A stretch of DNA of 64,000 nucleotides. Source: Pseudomonadota bacterium. Lineage in GTDB: Bacteria; Pseudomonadota; Gammaproteobacteria; Xanthomonadales; SZUA-38. The stretch spans positions 1-64,000 of the forward strand of contig JBCCCR010000012.1 in the NCBI GenBank assembly GCA_039033415.1, written 5' to 3'. Below are positions 45,328 through 53,239 of this stretch, in pieces. The notes under the pieces were generated by a model. It saw nothing but the letters and a program-made list of their open reading frames with translations, searched no databases and was not told the origin of the DNA. Each line of letters starts with the position of its first letter. The first letter of the stretch is position 1. Position numbers and translations under genes: made by a program.

Positions 45328-45969
45328 TCAGCTCGGTGTTAGACCATCACCTGCGGCAGGCATACCACCCAGGTGATCGATCAGCCACGCCCTCGCAAAG
45401 CGCCAGTCGCGAGTGGCGGTGGCCGTCGAGACGCCGGCAACCTCCGCTGCTTCTTCAAGGCTGAGCCCGCCAAAGTAACGAAGTTCAACGATGTTGGCAG
45501 CCCGCTCGCTTTCCTCCGCGAGCTTTTCGACGGCGACACTGAGATCAAAGATTTCGAAATCATTCGGTTCACCGGCGATCCTGGCCTCGTCATAGTCCAC
45601 GCGTTGCTGATCGCCGCCGCGCTTCTCACTCGCGCGGCGCCGCGCGTAGTCGGCCAGGAGTTGCCTTAGTCCCGTCGCGCAGGCGCCGAAGAAATGTCGT
45701 CGGTTTTCAAATTTGTGGGCTGAGCCTTCGAGCTTCAGATAGAGCTCGGAGATCAGCTCAGTCGGCTGCAGCGTCACGGGCGAGCGGCGTAGCCACGAAG
45801 CTGCCTGCTGCCTCAACTCGCCGTAGACCCGCCGATACAGCGCTTCCAGGCCATCGCCCTCTTCGGCGATGCGCTGGAGCAATATCGTCACGTCACCGGC
45901 TTCGGGCTTTCCTGCAGAGTGTGGACCGTCGTTCACCAATCGCTCCAGTTCGAACGAAGATTGAACCAC
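45328..45969 (-). CDS. ECF-type sigma factor (TIGR02999/ECF43-like)
   Basis: 213 residues. Region 2 contains TLQPTELISELYLKLEG and FENRRHFFGACATGLRQLL, followed by ADYARRRASEKRGG. Region 4 contains VELRYFGGLSLEEAAEVAGV and STATATRDWRFARAWL with the HTH. The pattern is that of TIGR02999 sigma factors. In Vibrio parahaemolyticus the related EcfP is active only when the kinase PknT phosphorylates a threonine in region 2. Here the adjacent kinase could do the same, with a candidate Thr in the PVTLQPTEL stretch. GTG at 45969 is the start; no ATG is available in the right place. No anti-sigma gene is adjacent, which agrees with kinase control. Confidence 0.88.
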   Translation of the reverse strand: MVQSSFELERLVNDGPHSAGKPEAGDVTILLQRIAEEGDGLEALYRRVYGELRQQAASWLRRSPVTLQPTELISELYLKLEGSAHKFENRRHFFGACATGLRQLLADYARRRASEKRGGDQQRVDYDEARIAGEPNDFEIFDLSVAVEKLAEESERAANIVELRYFGGLSLEEAAEVAGVSTATATRDWRFARAWLIDHLGGMPAAGDGLTPS

Positions 45970-46062
45970 GCGATTCTTGCTCCCGCAATTGGCGTTCGCT
46001 CCAGCGCTTCCGGTTTCCGATGATAAACGGTCGTCTAATCCGTGTGTCGCTCATTCCTATGA

Positions 46063-46088
46063 CCCGCCCGTGCGCACGGCGGGCGGGC
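46063..46088 (+). terminator. GC-rich hairpin upstream of the sigma gene
   Basis: CCCGCC/GGCGGG arms around an inner CGTGCGCACG, followed on the plus strand by GGTTTTGATTT. It lies between the minus-strand secreted-protein stop (46119) and the sigma start (45969). The T-rich side suggests plus-strand polarity although no plus-strand gene ends here. Confidence 0.45.
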
Positions 46089-46118
46089 TTGGTTTTGATT
46101 TAAGCATTCCTCCTGGTG

Positions 46119-47249
46119 CTACTCGAAGGATGAGGCAAACACCACGTCGATCTGCGCGGGCTCTTCACCCACCCGTAACCCAGCCGGCCCGCCAGCGGTC
46201 TCCAGCAGCAGGGGCAGCTGCTCTGGAGAGGTCGACGGAGCCTGCGCGGTCGGAATGATCGCCAGCTCCGGCAGGCCGGCTCCGGCGAGCGCAACCAGGT
46301 CGACTCGCTCGCCGGCCTCATACAGACCAAGGTCCGCGCCACCTTTGCTGCTTGGTAGCACCAGCCGGTAGGGTGAGCCGCGGTCCAGCTCCTCCGGTGG
46401 CAGCGTCACAGCGATCAGCACTACCGGCGGTTCAGGCACCAGGATGGCGCCTTCGGTGACCGGCGCCGTCAGCCATCCTTGAACCGTATCTTCGGTGTAA
46501 ACAATCGGTATAGGTTCGAGTGCTGGATCAACAAAGGTGGGTCCGCCGGCTAGAAACGCAGTCTCCCCGGTTTCGACAGCCATCTCCGCGGACAGACGAA
46601 GGGACCACTGGCTGTCGGTCGGGAGCTCAAATCGCCAGTTGATTCGCGTCGTGGTGAGGGCCCTAGGTGATCGGGCAATCGAGTCCTGGAAGCTAGCAAA
46701 GTTGCTACCGGAAAAGGACGCGCTGATGCCTGAGAAGTTCGGTCCGGTGCCGGTGAATCGCGACTCGGTCTTGAGCCAGGCTAACGCGGATTGGGATAAA
46801 GATCCCTGGAATCCGTCAAATTGTTCGACCAAGAAACCCGTAGCGGTATCCTGACTGAATTCCGATATGTCGATCTCGCCGCTGAGTCCCGCATTCAGAA
46901 CGGTGCTTCGCCGCTGTGACAGGATCTGTGGGCTTGTTGCCAAGAAGAAGTCCAGCTCTGCCTCAAGAAAACAGTTTGCGGTTACCGGTGCAAAGAGGTT
47001 TCCAACGCCGGCGCTAAAAGCCAGGAGCAACTCGTATTCACCGGCGGGCAGATCGACAGCTTGATCTCCAGACCAGTCCAAATCAACGTCACCGTTCCAA
47101 GTCTGCTCAAAGGCTTGCGATAGGGTCGAGAAGTTGTACAGAGAAACCTCGACGGAATGACACAGGTTTATCTGAGATCGGGCGACGCCTGAGTACAGCG
47201 CGGCCGCAAGTAGTGACACGAAAACGTGTATCGGCTTTGTCATTTTCAT
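46119..47249 (-). CDS. Exported protein of unknown function ending in FE tail
   Basis: 376 residues, signal peptide KPIHVFVSLLAAALYSGVARSQ. The chain is beta-rich and low in charge, with Ser/Thr/Asn-rich stretches (NFSGISASFSGSNFASFQ) and a proline-rich centre. No domain was recognised. The C-terminus QIDVVFASSFE is the fourth example in the window of a hydrophobic-F-x-[DNS]-[GS]-F-E ending, here at the extreme terminus. It lies upstream of the sigma factor on the same strand with a 149-base gap, so it might share a regulator with the kinase/sigma pair. Start ATG at 47249 or 47243. Confidence 0.65.
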   Translation of the reverse strand: MKMTKPIHVFVSLLAAALYSGVARSQINLCHSVEVSLYNFSTLSQAFEQTWNGDVDLDWSGDQAVDLPAGEYELLLAFSAGVGNLFAPVTANCFLEAELDFFLATSPQILSQRRSTVLNAGLSGEIDISEFSQDTATGFLVEQFDGFQGSLSQSALAWLKTESRFTGTGPNFSGISASFSGSNFASFQDSIARSPRALTTTRINWRFELPTDSQWSLRLSAEMAVETGETAFLAGGPTFVDPALEPIPIVYTEDTVQGWLTAPVTEGAILVPEPPVVLIAVTLPPEELDRGSPYRLVLPSSKGGADLGLYEAGERVDLVALAGAGLPELAIIPTAQAPSTSPEQLPLLLETAGGPAGLRVGEEPAQIDVVFASSFE

Positions 47250-47481
47250 TGGCGGGTTTTCCGACTGGTTACCGTTGAAAGGACTGCCGAGGTCCTAATC
47301 GCACATTGTTGCAGCATGAGTCGAACGCAGGAGCTACGAAAAAAGGCGTTCTGCGTATTCTGGAAAAGAGCCGTAGTATCCAGGCAGCCATGTCTCAAAA
47401 AAGTTAGGGGTCGCCGTGCGATTCCGTTTTGCTGCGGCGTTTTAGGGGTTACTGAAACTGAATGATTAAAGCGGAAGCGAG

Positions 47482-47556
47482 ATGGCAGACACGCAAGACG
47501 AGAGCTGTATTCTAGCGTACGCAAAGGCCAACGCTGATGAGCATCTACGGGCGTAG
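47482..47556 (+). other. Short open frame resembling an ECF sigma N-terminus
   Basis: 24 codons (MADTQDESCILAYAKANADE...) with GGAAGCGAG ahead. The beginning resembles the first residues of RpoE-type sigma factors, but the frame stops and does not continue in another frame. A decayed gene or coincidence; it overlaps the start of the next gene. Confidence 0.25.
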
Positions 47557-48313
47557 GCCAGCTCATCGGCGAGGCCGTGATCCGAGGCTGACCGACAGCC
47601 AGGAGCGGGCGTTTTCGAAGGCGATGGACAAGAGCTTTCGTGAAAGCCTTCGATCAGACCCCGGCAGTATTGCGGTGGCGACGACGACAATGGCAGTGAG
47701 CTATGCCTTGGTCGCCCGAGCCATTATTCAGGGTGAAATCGGACTACGCTACGTGGTGCTGCCCTGGGTGATCGAGTTTCTAGCGATTATGTGGGTGGGA
47801 GTGATTCTCACACGTACCTGGGTGCGCGAGCCGGTATTTAGAGCGATCAGCGGCAGCGTTCGGGTGGCGCTCGGTTGGACGATTGTTTTGGGGCTGCCGT
47901 TTTTTGTGCTCCTGATTTTGAAAACCGGTTTCGATGTGACCGCCATGCGCAGCGGCGTCGCCGATGCAATAGGTCGGCTTCTTAGTTCCGGTATGGCATG
48001 GGCCTGCGGCGCCGTGCTGCTGGGGCTGGTGCTGGACACCCAGCGCGATGTAGCCGCCTGGCGCCGCGAGGGCGGCACCTTTGTCTGGCCGGCTACGCAT
48101 CGATTTGGCCTTCGTTTTGCGGCGCTCCTGGTCATGCTTTTTGTTGGATACTTCGGTCTGTGGTTGCTGCTCGCAATCAGCGACGCTGTCGGGCTTGAAT
48201 TGCTACCGAAAAGTAACTCGCCGGCGTGGCTAGGGTGGGGCTTTCTGCTGGCTACCGATGTTCTGGTGTTGGTTGGCGGCGTCATATTGCATCGACACCT
48301 AGGCTCCCAATGA
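47537..48313 (+). CDS. Multi-helix membrane protein of unknown function
   Basis: 258 residues from ATG 47537 (ATG 47624 is an alternative that removes a basic N-terminal stretch). It has about five hydrophobic helices: YVVLPWVIEFLAIMWVGVIL, VALGWTIVLGLPFFVLLIL, ACGAVLLGLVLD, LLVMLFVGYFGLWLLLAI, LATDVLVLVGGVIL. No sensor or transport motif was recognised. It is followed after 177 bases by two more small membrane proteins on the same strand, suggesting a loose group with unknown function. Confidence 0.6.
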   Translation: MSIYGRRPAHRRGRDPRLTDSQERAFSKAMDKSFRESLRSDPGSIAVATTTMAVSYALVARAIIQGEIGLRYVVLPWVIEFLAIMWVGVILTRTWVREPVFRAISGSVRVALGWTIVLGLPFFVLLILKTGFDVTAMRSGVADAIGRLLSSGMAWACGAVLLGLVLDTQRDVAAWRREGGTFVWPATHRFGLRFAALLVMLFVGYFGLWLLLAISDAVGLELLPKSNSPAWLGWGFLLATDVLVLVGGVILHRHLGSQ

Positions 48314-48490
48314 GGCGGCGCACCAAGAATTGGGTTACGCGCCCCGCTTGGTTCCGAAGGTGTCACCGTCTCGGGCTGGAATCTGAACCGTTTAATCAAA
48401 CGGAGCCCGTTTCTTACCTGTCGTCATAAAGCGACCACGAACCACCTGTGGATTTCACTGAGATCGCGCGTTGTAAGATATACCGGTGAC

Positions 48491-48889
48491 GTGCAGCAAT
48501 CAGACAACTTACAAATGACTGACCTCGGCACCAAAATAGCGATGGTCCTCTTGGGGGCAGTTGTCTTTGCTTTCGCGACAATGCTCGTGTTGCCCAATGC
48601 CTGGCTGTTGGTTTCGGGCCGGGAACAAGTTGCGTTGTGGCATGTGCCGTTTTTTGGTGTCGCCTGGGGCGTAGCCGGATGGATTCCTGGTCGAAAGCTG
48701 CCTCGACAGGGATTGCTCAGTGGCTTCCTTGCGGGGCTCCTCGGCGCATTTTTCGTGGCGACGCTTGGTCTTATCAATCCGATTGACAAGACGGCGGTGA
48801 TTCCATTGGCTGTGGTGCTCCTGGTTGGTGTTTGCCTGGCCGGTACCGGTGGGTGGCTGAGCGGGCTGGCGGCGCGAGAGTCAACATGA
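48491..48889 (+). CDS. Small four-helix membrane protein of unknown function
   Basis: 132 residues if started at GTG 48491; ATG 48515 is an alternative and neither has a strong ribosome site. Four hydrophobic helices (AMVLLGAVVFAFATMLVLPNA, ALWHVPFFGVAWGVAGWIPG, GLLSGFLAGLLGAFFVATLGLI, ALAVVLLVGVCLAGTGG-like end) fill the protein. It resembles small DUF membrane proteins but I cannot name a family. Confidence 0.6.
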   Translation: MQQSDNLQMTDLGTKIAMVLLGAVVFAFATMLVLPNAWLLVSGREQVALWHVPFFGVAWGVAGWIPGRKLPRQGLLSGFLAGLLGAFFVATLGLINPIDKTAVIPLAVVLLVGVCLAGTGGWLSGLAAREST

Positions 48890-48908
48890 TTCGATCCTCG
48901 TCGGTGTC

Positions 48909-49229
48909 ATGAAAGCCTGCCCAAACTGCGGCAATACACCGATTCGATTCAGTCAATGGAATTCAGGCCTGTCGGCCTTCAGCCACAGCTGCAACGCATG
49001 TATGACTCCGTTGAAGGCGAATCGCACAACCTGGGTTTGCTTCTTCGGGACGGGAGCTCTGGCGATTGCGGTTCTCGCGGTCGCTCACCTCTACTTTGAT
49101 ATCACCTTCGAAAGAAAAGGGTTTATGACATTTCTGCTGGCCGCTGTGCCTGTGTTGCTGGGTTCTGGCGCAGCTTACTGGCTCGGCGGCTATGAGTTGG
49201 ACAACGGTACCGGTGCCGCCAAGGACTGA
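48909..49229 (+). CDS. Small membrane protein with N-terminal zinc ribbon
   Basis: 106 residues. Cys4 and Cys7 (CPNCGNTPIRF) pair with Cys28 and Cys31 (CNACMTPL), a zinc-ribbon arrangement of two CxxC knuckles in the cytoplasmic N-terminus, followed by two hydrophobic helices. Such proteins are common in proteobacteria and unassigned. It starts 19 bases after the preceding membrane protein gene and probably shares its transcript. Confidence 0.65.
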   Translation: MKACPNCGNTPIRFSQWNSGLSAFSHSCNACMTPLKANRTTWVCFFGTGALAIAVLAVAHLYFDITFERKGFMTFLLAAVPVLLGSGAAYWLGGYELDNGTGAAKD

Positions 49230-49506
49230 CCCAAGTCTTACTCCAGTTTGAGGTTTGCTCCTGAGCTGAATCCCTAGGATTCAGGATCCTGTCGCTGTGC
49301 CGAATGGCTGCTGACGCCGTCAACTCATTGATATTCAGAAATCTTCAGGCTTCTTCACGTGACGCGGGCTGGAAAGGCCCTGCAAGATCTCATCTCGCTC
49401 GCGATCGGAGTTGGTTGGTTTGTTGGGGTGGGCAAAACCCTCTGCCCAAACAATCCGAGCTGAATGCGACAAATTCTTGAAAAAGCCAAGCAAAGGAATT
49501 GAGTCC

Positions 49507-51237
49507 ATGTATCCAGACAGTTCTAGTAAAGAGGCCGCCGTCACCGAGACATCGATACGACGAGCTTGGTCGATCTGGAATGTCATATCTTTCCTGCTTT
49601 TCTGTCTGTCCGGGCTCCAGTTTGCCGTCGCAAACGAAGGCCGGAATTTCGTTGAGGACGAAGGAATGACGAGCGCCGTCCACGAGAACAGCGTTGGCAG
49701 GCTCATCTTCACCAACGGTCTCGTTCGACCCAATGAGCAAACACCGAGCCGCTGGCTAGACTCCTTCGTGCTTTCTCCGGACGAAAATCTGGCTTTCACC
49801 GCATTTTTCGATGCCTCCCTGACCAATCAATTGCATCAGCTGGATAAAGCGCTCTCACCAGCCGAGCTGGTCAAAATCGGCAACTATCAGTTTTCCTTTT
49901 TTATCGACGGCGAACACTTCTACACCGAGCAACTCAATCCGGGTGCCGGGCTCGCGGCCGACAAAAATTCCAACACGGTGCTTATGGGGCCTCTTCACAG
50001 CAATCGGCAGGAGGACTACTGGAGCCGCTTTTTGTGGGCTCGGTTTTTCTTCAGGGAAGGCGGAGCAACGGCGTTTGAGGATGGTACACGCCAACTCAGG
50101 ATTGAGGTTCGTCCGTATCTCCAACAGGGTGATCAGGTTTCCGTGGGAGACCTCATGGCTGAAGGCGAGATTGCACTATCTTTTCCCCAACCTGAAGATT
50201 TAGAGATTGCCGACCTGTCGGTTGCGGAAATAGCTCGGCATCCAGATTGGGAGGCATCCGACGCTCCGTTCGATGTCAAGCTCATCAAACAGCTGAAGAC
50301 GAAAATAGCGCAGCAGCAGTTTCGAAAGATCACGAGTCTTGTGGTCGTAAAAGACGGCAAGCTGCTGGTTGAGGAGTACTTCAACGGTGCGGGTCGCTCA
50401 ACCTTGCACGACACCCGATCGGTCGGAAAGACCTTTGCGTCTGCGCTGGCAGGGATGGCCATTCAGGATGGCCACATCAAAAGCGTCAATCAATCGCTCA
50501 GTGATTTCTATCGGCTGACAGAGTTTGCTAACCCTTCAGCGGCAAAAGAAAACGTGAGCCTCAAGAGTCTCCTGACGATGAGCTCCGGCTTTGCTGGTTC
50601 TGACCAGGACTCGGACTCTCCCGGTAATGAAGAAAAAATGTATCCGACGGACAACTGGGTCGAATTCGCGCTCAATCTGCCGATGGATAGCTCCAAGACC
50701 ATGGGAGAAACCTGGGACTATTTCACGGCAGGCGTCGTCGTGCTGGGTGATGTTCTCCATCAGTCGGTGCCCGGCGGGTTAGAAACGTATGCCGAGAAGC
50801 GCTTGTTTGCACCCCTCGGCATCACGCAGCTTGAGTGGCAGTACACACCGCAGGGCGTTGTTAATACGGCAGGCGGTCTGCATTTGTCATCCCTCGATCT
50901 GGCAAAATTTGGCCAGCTGTACAAGAACAGCGGCAGTTGGAACGGGACTCAGGTTCTGTCCAGCGGTTGGGTGAAAGATAGCTTCACCGACTATTTTGCT
51001 GCCGACGACAACCTCATGGGGTACGGTTATCTTTTCTGGAAGCAGCAATACACGGCCTTAGGAAGCAGCCACGAGGCGTTTGCGGCTTCGGGCAATGGCG
51101 GCAACAAGGTATTCATTTTCACGGGGCTGCCGCTGGTAGTTGTCGTTACGGCGACCGCCTACAACGAGCCCTACGCGCACTCGCAGGTTGACAGAATAAT
51201 GCGAGAATTTGTCCTGCCGGCCGCACTCATTCATTAA
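49507..51237 (+). CDS. Exported serine hydrolase (class C beta-lactamase-like)
   Basis: About 576 residues from ATG 49507, which has AAAGGAATTGAG ahead and is followed by a signal-anchor-like helix (VISFLLFCLSGLQFAVA). The first ~240 residues are beta-rich and unassigned. The catalytic part has the S-x-x-K pair (Ser305 and Lys308 in RSVGKTF) in a beta-lactamase/penicillin-binding-protein fold, the second motif Tyr in WDYFTAGVVVLG (YxN is not kept as Asn) and SGNGGNKVF in the third-motif position. It may hydrolyse esters, amides or peptides in the periplasm. No antibiotic-resistance claim is warranted. Confidence 0.85.
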   Translation: MYPDSSSKEAAVTETSIRRAWSIWNVISFLLFCLSGLQFAVANEGRNFVEDEGMTSAVHENSVGRLIFTNGLVRPNEQTPSRWLDSFVLSPDENLAFTAFFDASLTNQLHQLDKALSPAELVKIGNYQFSFFIDGEHFYTEQLNPGAGLAADKNSNTVLMGPLHSNRQEDYWSRFLWARFFFREGGATAFEDGTRQLRIEVRPYLQQGDQVSVGDLMAEGEIALSFPQPEDLEIADLSVAEIARHPDWEASDAPFDVKLIKQLKTKIAQQQFRKITSLVVVKDGKLLVEEYFNGAGRSTLHDTRSVGKTFASALAGMAIQDGHIKSVNQSLSDFYRLTEFANPSAAKENVSLKSLLTMSSGFAGSDQDSDSPGNEEKMYPTDNWVEFALNLPMDSSKTMGETWDYFTAGVVVLGDVLHQSVPGGLETYAEKRLFAPLGITQLEWQYTPQGVVNTAGGLHLSSLDLAKFGQLYKNSGSWNGTQVLSSGWVKDSFTDYFAADDNLMGYGYLFWKQQYTALGSSHEAFAASGNGGNKVFIFTGLPLVVVVTATAYNEPYAHSQVDRIMREFVLPAALIH

Positions 51238-51315
51238 CACAGTATCTGATGGGCGGGACAGAAGTATGCCCAGTCCCCTCCAGCCTCAGCTTGTGCTTGG
51301 CGGCCTCGCGGAAGC

Positions 51316-51435
51316 CTACAGCTTGGTGACGTTAAGGTCGTGTACCTTCGCGTAGTCGGCCAGCGTTTGATCCGCATCATTGGCAGCGACCCAATGCGCC
51401 TTCCAGCGCCGCTCATTTTCCGTCAGTTCGTCCAT
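51316..51435 (-). pseudogene. Possible remnant of IS66-type transposase accessory gene
   Basis: A 39-residue open frame (MDELTENERRWKAHWVAAND...LNVTKL) resembles the N-terminus of IS66 TnpA-like proteins (an Arg-Trp-x-x-H start followed by an HTH leading to LYxW). A one-base shift after LNVTKL would give LYGFREAAKHKL, the expected continuation. Homology is by eye. It lies between the serine hydrolase and the A/T-rich region. Confidence 0.4.
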
Positions 51436-51713
51436 GGAGATCTGCCTCGCAAGTTTGCCAGCCTTTTCCCGCAACCTGGCCGCGCGCTAGTCCTTTTTCG
51501 TTGATCGCCCACATTGGTCTAATGGAATCTTTCGTTTGCGGTACGCCAACTTCGTGTGAACCAAATTTATAGTCCAAATTGCCTGTGATTTGGCGTCGAA
51601 CGCGACACTACGTTGTAGGCTCAACGGAGTTGACGGATTCCATAACCTTTCATTTTTGATTGGTTGGCTAGTTAATTTGAGATTGGCGTGGGCGGCCGCG
51701 GAGCTAGAGAAAT

Positions 51714-51730
51714 AGTCCACAGAATGGACT
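51714..51730. promoter_or_regulatory. Inverted repeat with MocR-type box upstream of the DUF1579-like gene
   Basis: AGTCCA-CAGAA-TGGACT has six-base perfect arms. The left arm sits in TAGTCCAC (51713-51720), the reverse complement of GTGGACTA, which is also found in the MocR promoter at 61399-61406. It lies about 60 bases before ATG 51789. Confidence 0.4.
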
Positions 51731-51788
51731 GTAAATGCGGGCTGTTGGTGTTCCTTGGGCGACCAGCTGGTGAGGTCAGGATTTGTTA

Positions 51789-52985
51789 ATGAGAATATAC
51801 GCTTTAAAAAAACCGCGGATGCTTAGCGTCGCTGCGATGCTGGGAGTTTTCATCTCGTCTGTCCAACCAAGTAGCGCGGAACGGTCGGACGCTAATCCTA
51901 GCTGGGGTGATTCCCTAGCGGCGCAGGTTTCACAAGATTGGGCTGACCCGAAGTATCGAGCTTTTGACTTCTGGATTGGCGAGTGGGAAATGGTTTGGCG
52001 TAGTCGGGCTAAAGGTTCACTTCTCTTCGAGCAGAGTGGCGAAGCGATGCACCACCGCGTCTTTTCCGTACTTGATGGTAAAGCAATCATCGAGCTAGCG
52101 TGGGATCCAAATGCTGAGCGTAACCGAGCCTCAGGCCGCGGCTTCTCAATTCGGTACTTTAGTGACGACCTCAATCGTTGGGTTATGGCTCAGAACTGGC
52201 CACAACCTGGAAATGTCGGGATGGCGTTCACAGACCAGCTTGTCGGAGTCTCTGATCATGGTCGGCAGGTCATGTATTCGACGGTTGTTCAAGAGATTGA
52301 GGGCTTGGAGCCGAAAACATTGATCAGACGATACAACTTTGCCGATATCCGTGATGGTGCGTTTCGCTGGGATGGCTCTAGCTCCGAGGATCATGGCGAA
52401 CGGTGGTCAACCTGGGCGGTTGTCCGGGCAAATAGGAAGCGTTCTCTTGATCCGTTCGGGGCGTCAGGGGAAGCGTGGCCCGACGTTTCCGGTCGCAACC
52501 TCTGCACCGGGAGGCCTTACGACCAGCTGGATAAATTTGAGGGGTATTGGCAGGGTACTGCGAGACAAGCTAATCGGAAGCCTATACCGGCGAGTCTAGG
52601 TGTCGGCAGGATTCTGGATGGTTGCGGAATTGCATTGTCGATCTCGCGTGCGGATGAGCTTAATGTGCTCAAGTTGCTGTCGTACTCCAAAGCTATGGGC
52701 AAATGGGTGATTTACTCCCTAGACGACCGACGCGGCACCACACACCACTACGAGTGGGCGGCAGAGCTAGCAAGCGAAACCGTGTTCTTGCATGCACCGG
52801 ACTACGCCATTAGGGATGAGTATGTTGCGATTCCCCATGCCAAAACTCCCAATCGATCTCTGGCTAAGAAGAAGTCAAGTTGGTCGGCCTCGGAGGACTT
52901 AGGTTTCCGCATGACCGAATACGTGTTCGAAGACTCGCAATGGCAATTCTCAACGGAATACGAGTTTTCTCCCACTGAGGAATGA
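51789..52985 (+). CDS. Exported DUF1579-like protein, two-domain
   Basis: About 398 residues from ATG 51789. Hydrophobic N-terminus (RMLSVAAMLGVFISSVQPSSAE) is a signal peptide. The first half carries FDFWIGEWEMVWRS and the second half LDKFEGYWQGTARQANRKP, the two strands that mark a DUF1579/DUF1794-like lipocalin-type barrel, so the protein may be a tandem of the fold. A single-domain relative (FDFLLGTWRVTHHRL) is encoded at 56769-57293. It would bind a hydrophobic ligand, but this is inference. The region around it is A/T-rich. It ends shortly before the start of the large peptidase-like gene. Confidence 0.65.
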   Translation: MRIYALKKPRMLSVAAMLGVFISSVQPSSAERSDANPSWGDSLAAQVSQDWADPKYRAFDFWIGEWEMVWRSRAKGSLLFEQSGEAMHHRVFSVLDGKAIIELAWDPNAERNRASGRGFSIRYFSDDLNRWVMAQNWPQPGNVGMAFTDQLVGVSDHGRQVMYSTVVQEIEGLEPKTLIRRYNFADIRDGAFRWDGSSSEDHGERWSTWAVVRANRKRSLDPFGASGEAWPDVSGRNLCTGRPYDQLDKFEGYWQGTARQANRKPIPASLGVGRILDGCGIALSISRADELNVLKLLSYSKAMGKWVIYSLDDRRGTTHHYEWAAELASETVFLHAPDYAIRDEYVAIPHAKTPNRSLAKKKSSWSASEDLGFRMTEYVFEDSQWQFSTEYEFSPTEE

Positions 52986-53239
52986 GTTACCCAGTGTTCG
53001 CCGCTGGTCGACGCATCATCGTCCGGTATTTCGAATCGCCTTTCTCAGTTTCTAATTTTTGCCTTCCTCCAATTGGTCTCTCGGAAATCACCGAAACCGG
53101 CTCATCCAATCGTGCCTGTTCGCAGCTAAATTTGTCGATGCGGTATTTCGGAGATTACTCGGGTCGCGGGAAAAGCCTACCAGGCATTGGACAACGCTTC
53201 CGCAGATTGAGCGACTCAGGGTCGATTGGGAGAGAACAG

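Noticed and set aside
51487-51720. 77-codon minus-strand frame in the A/T-rich spacer.
   Set aside because: No start signal or domain; low-complexity Lys/Arg-rich translation typical of non-coding A/T-rich DNA.
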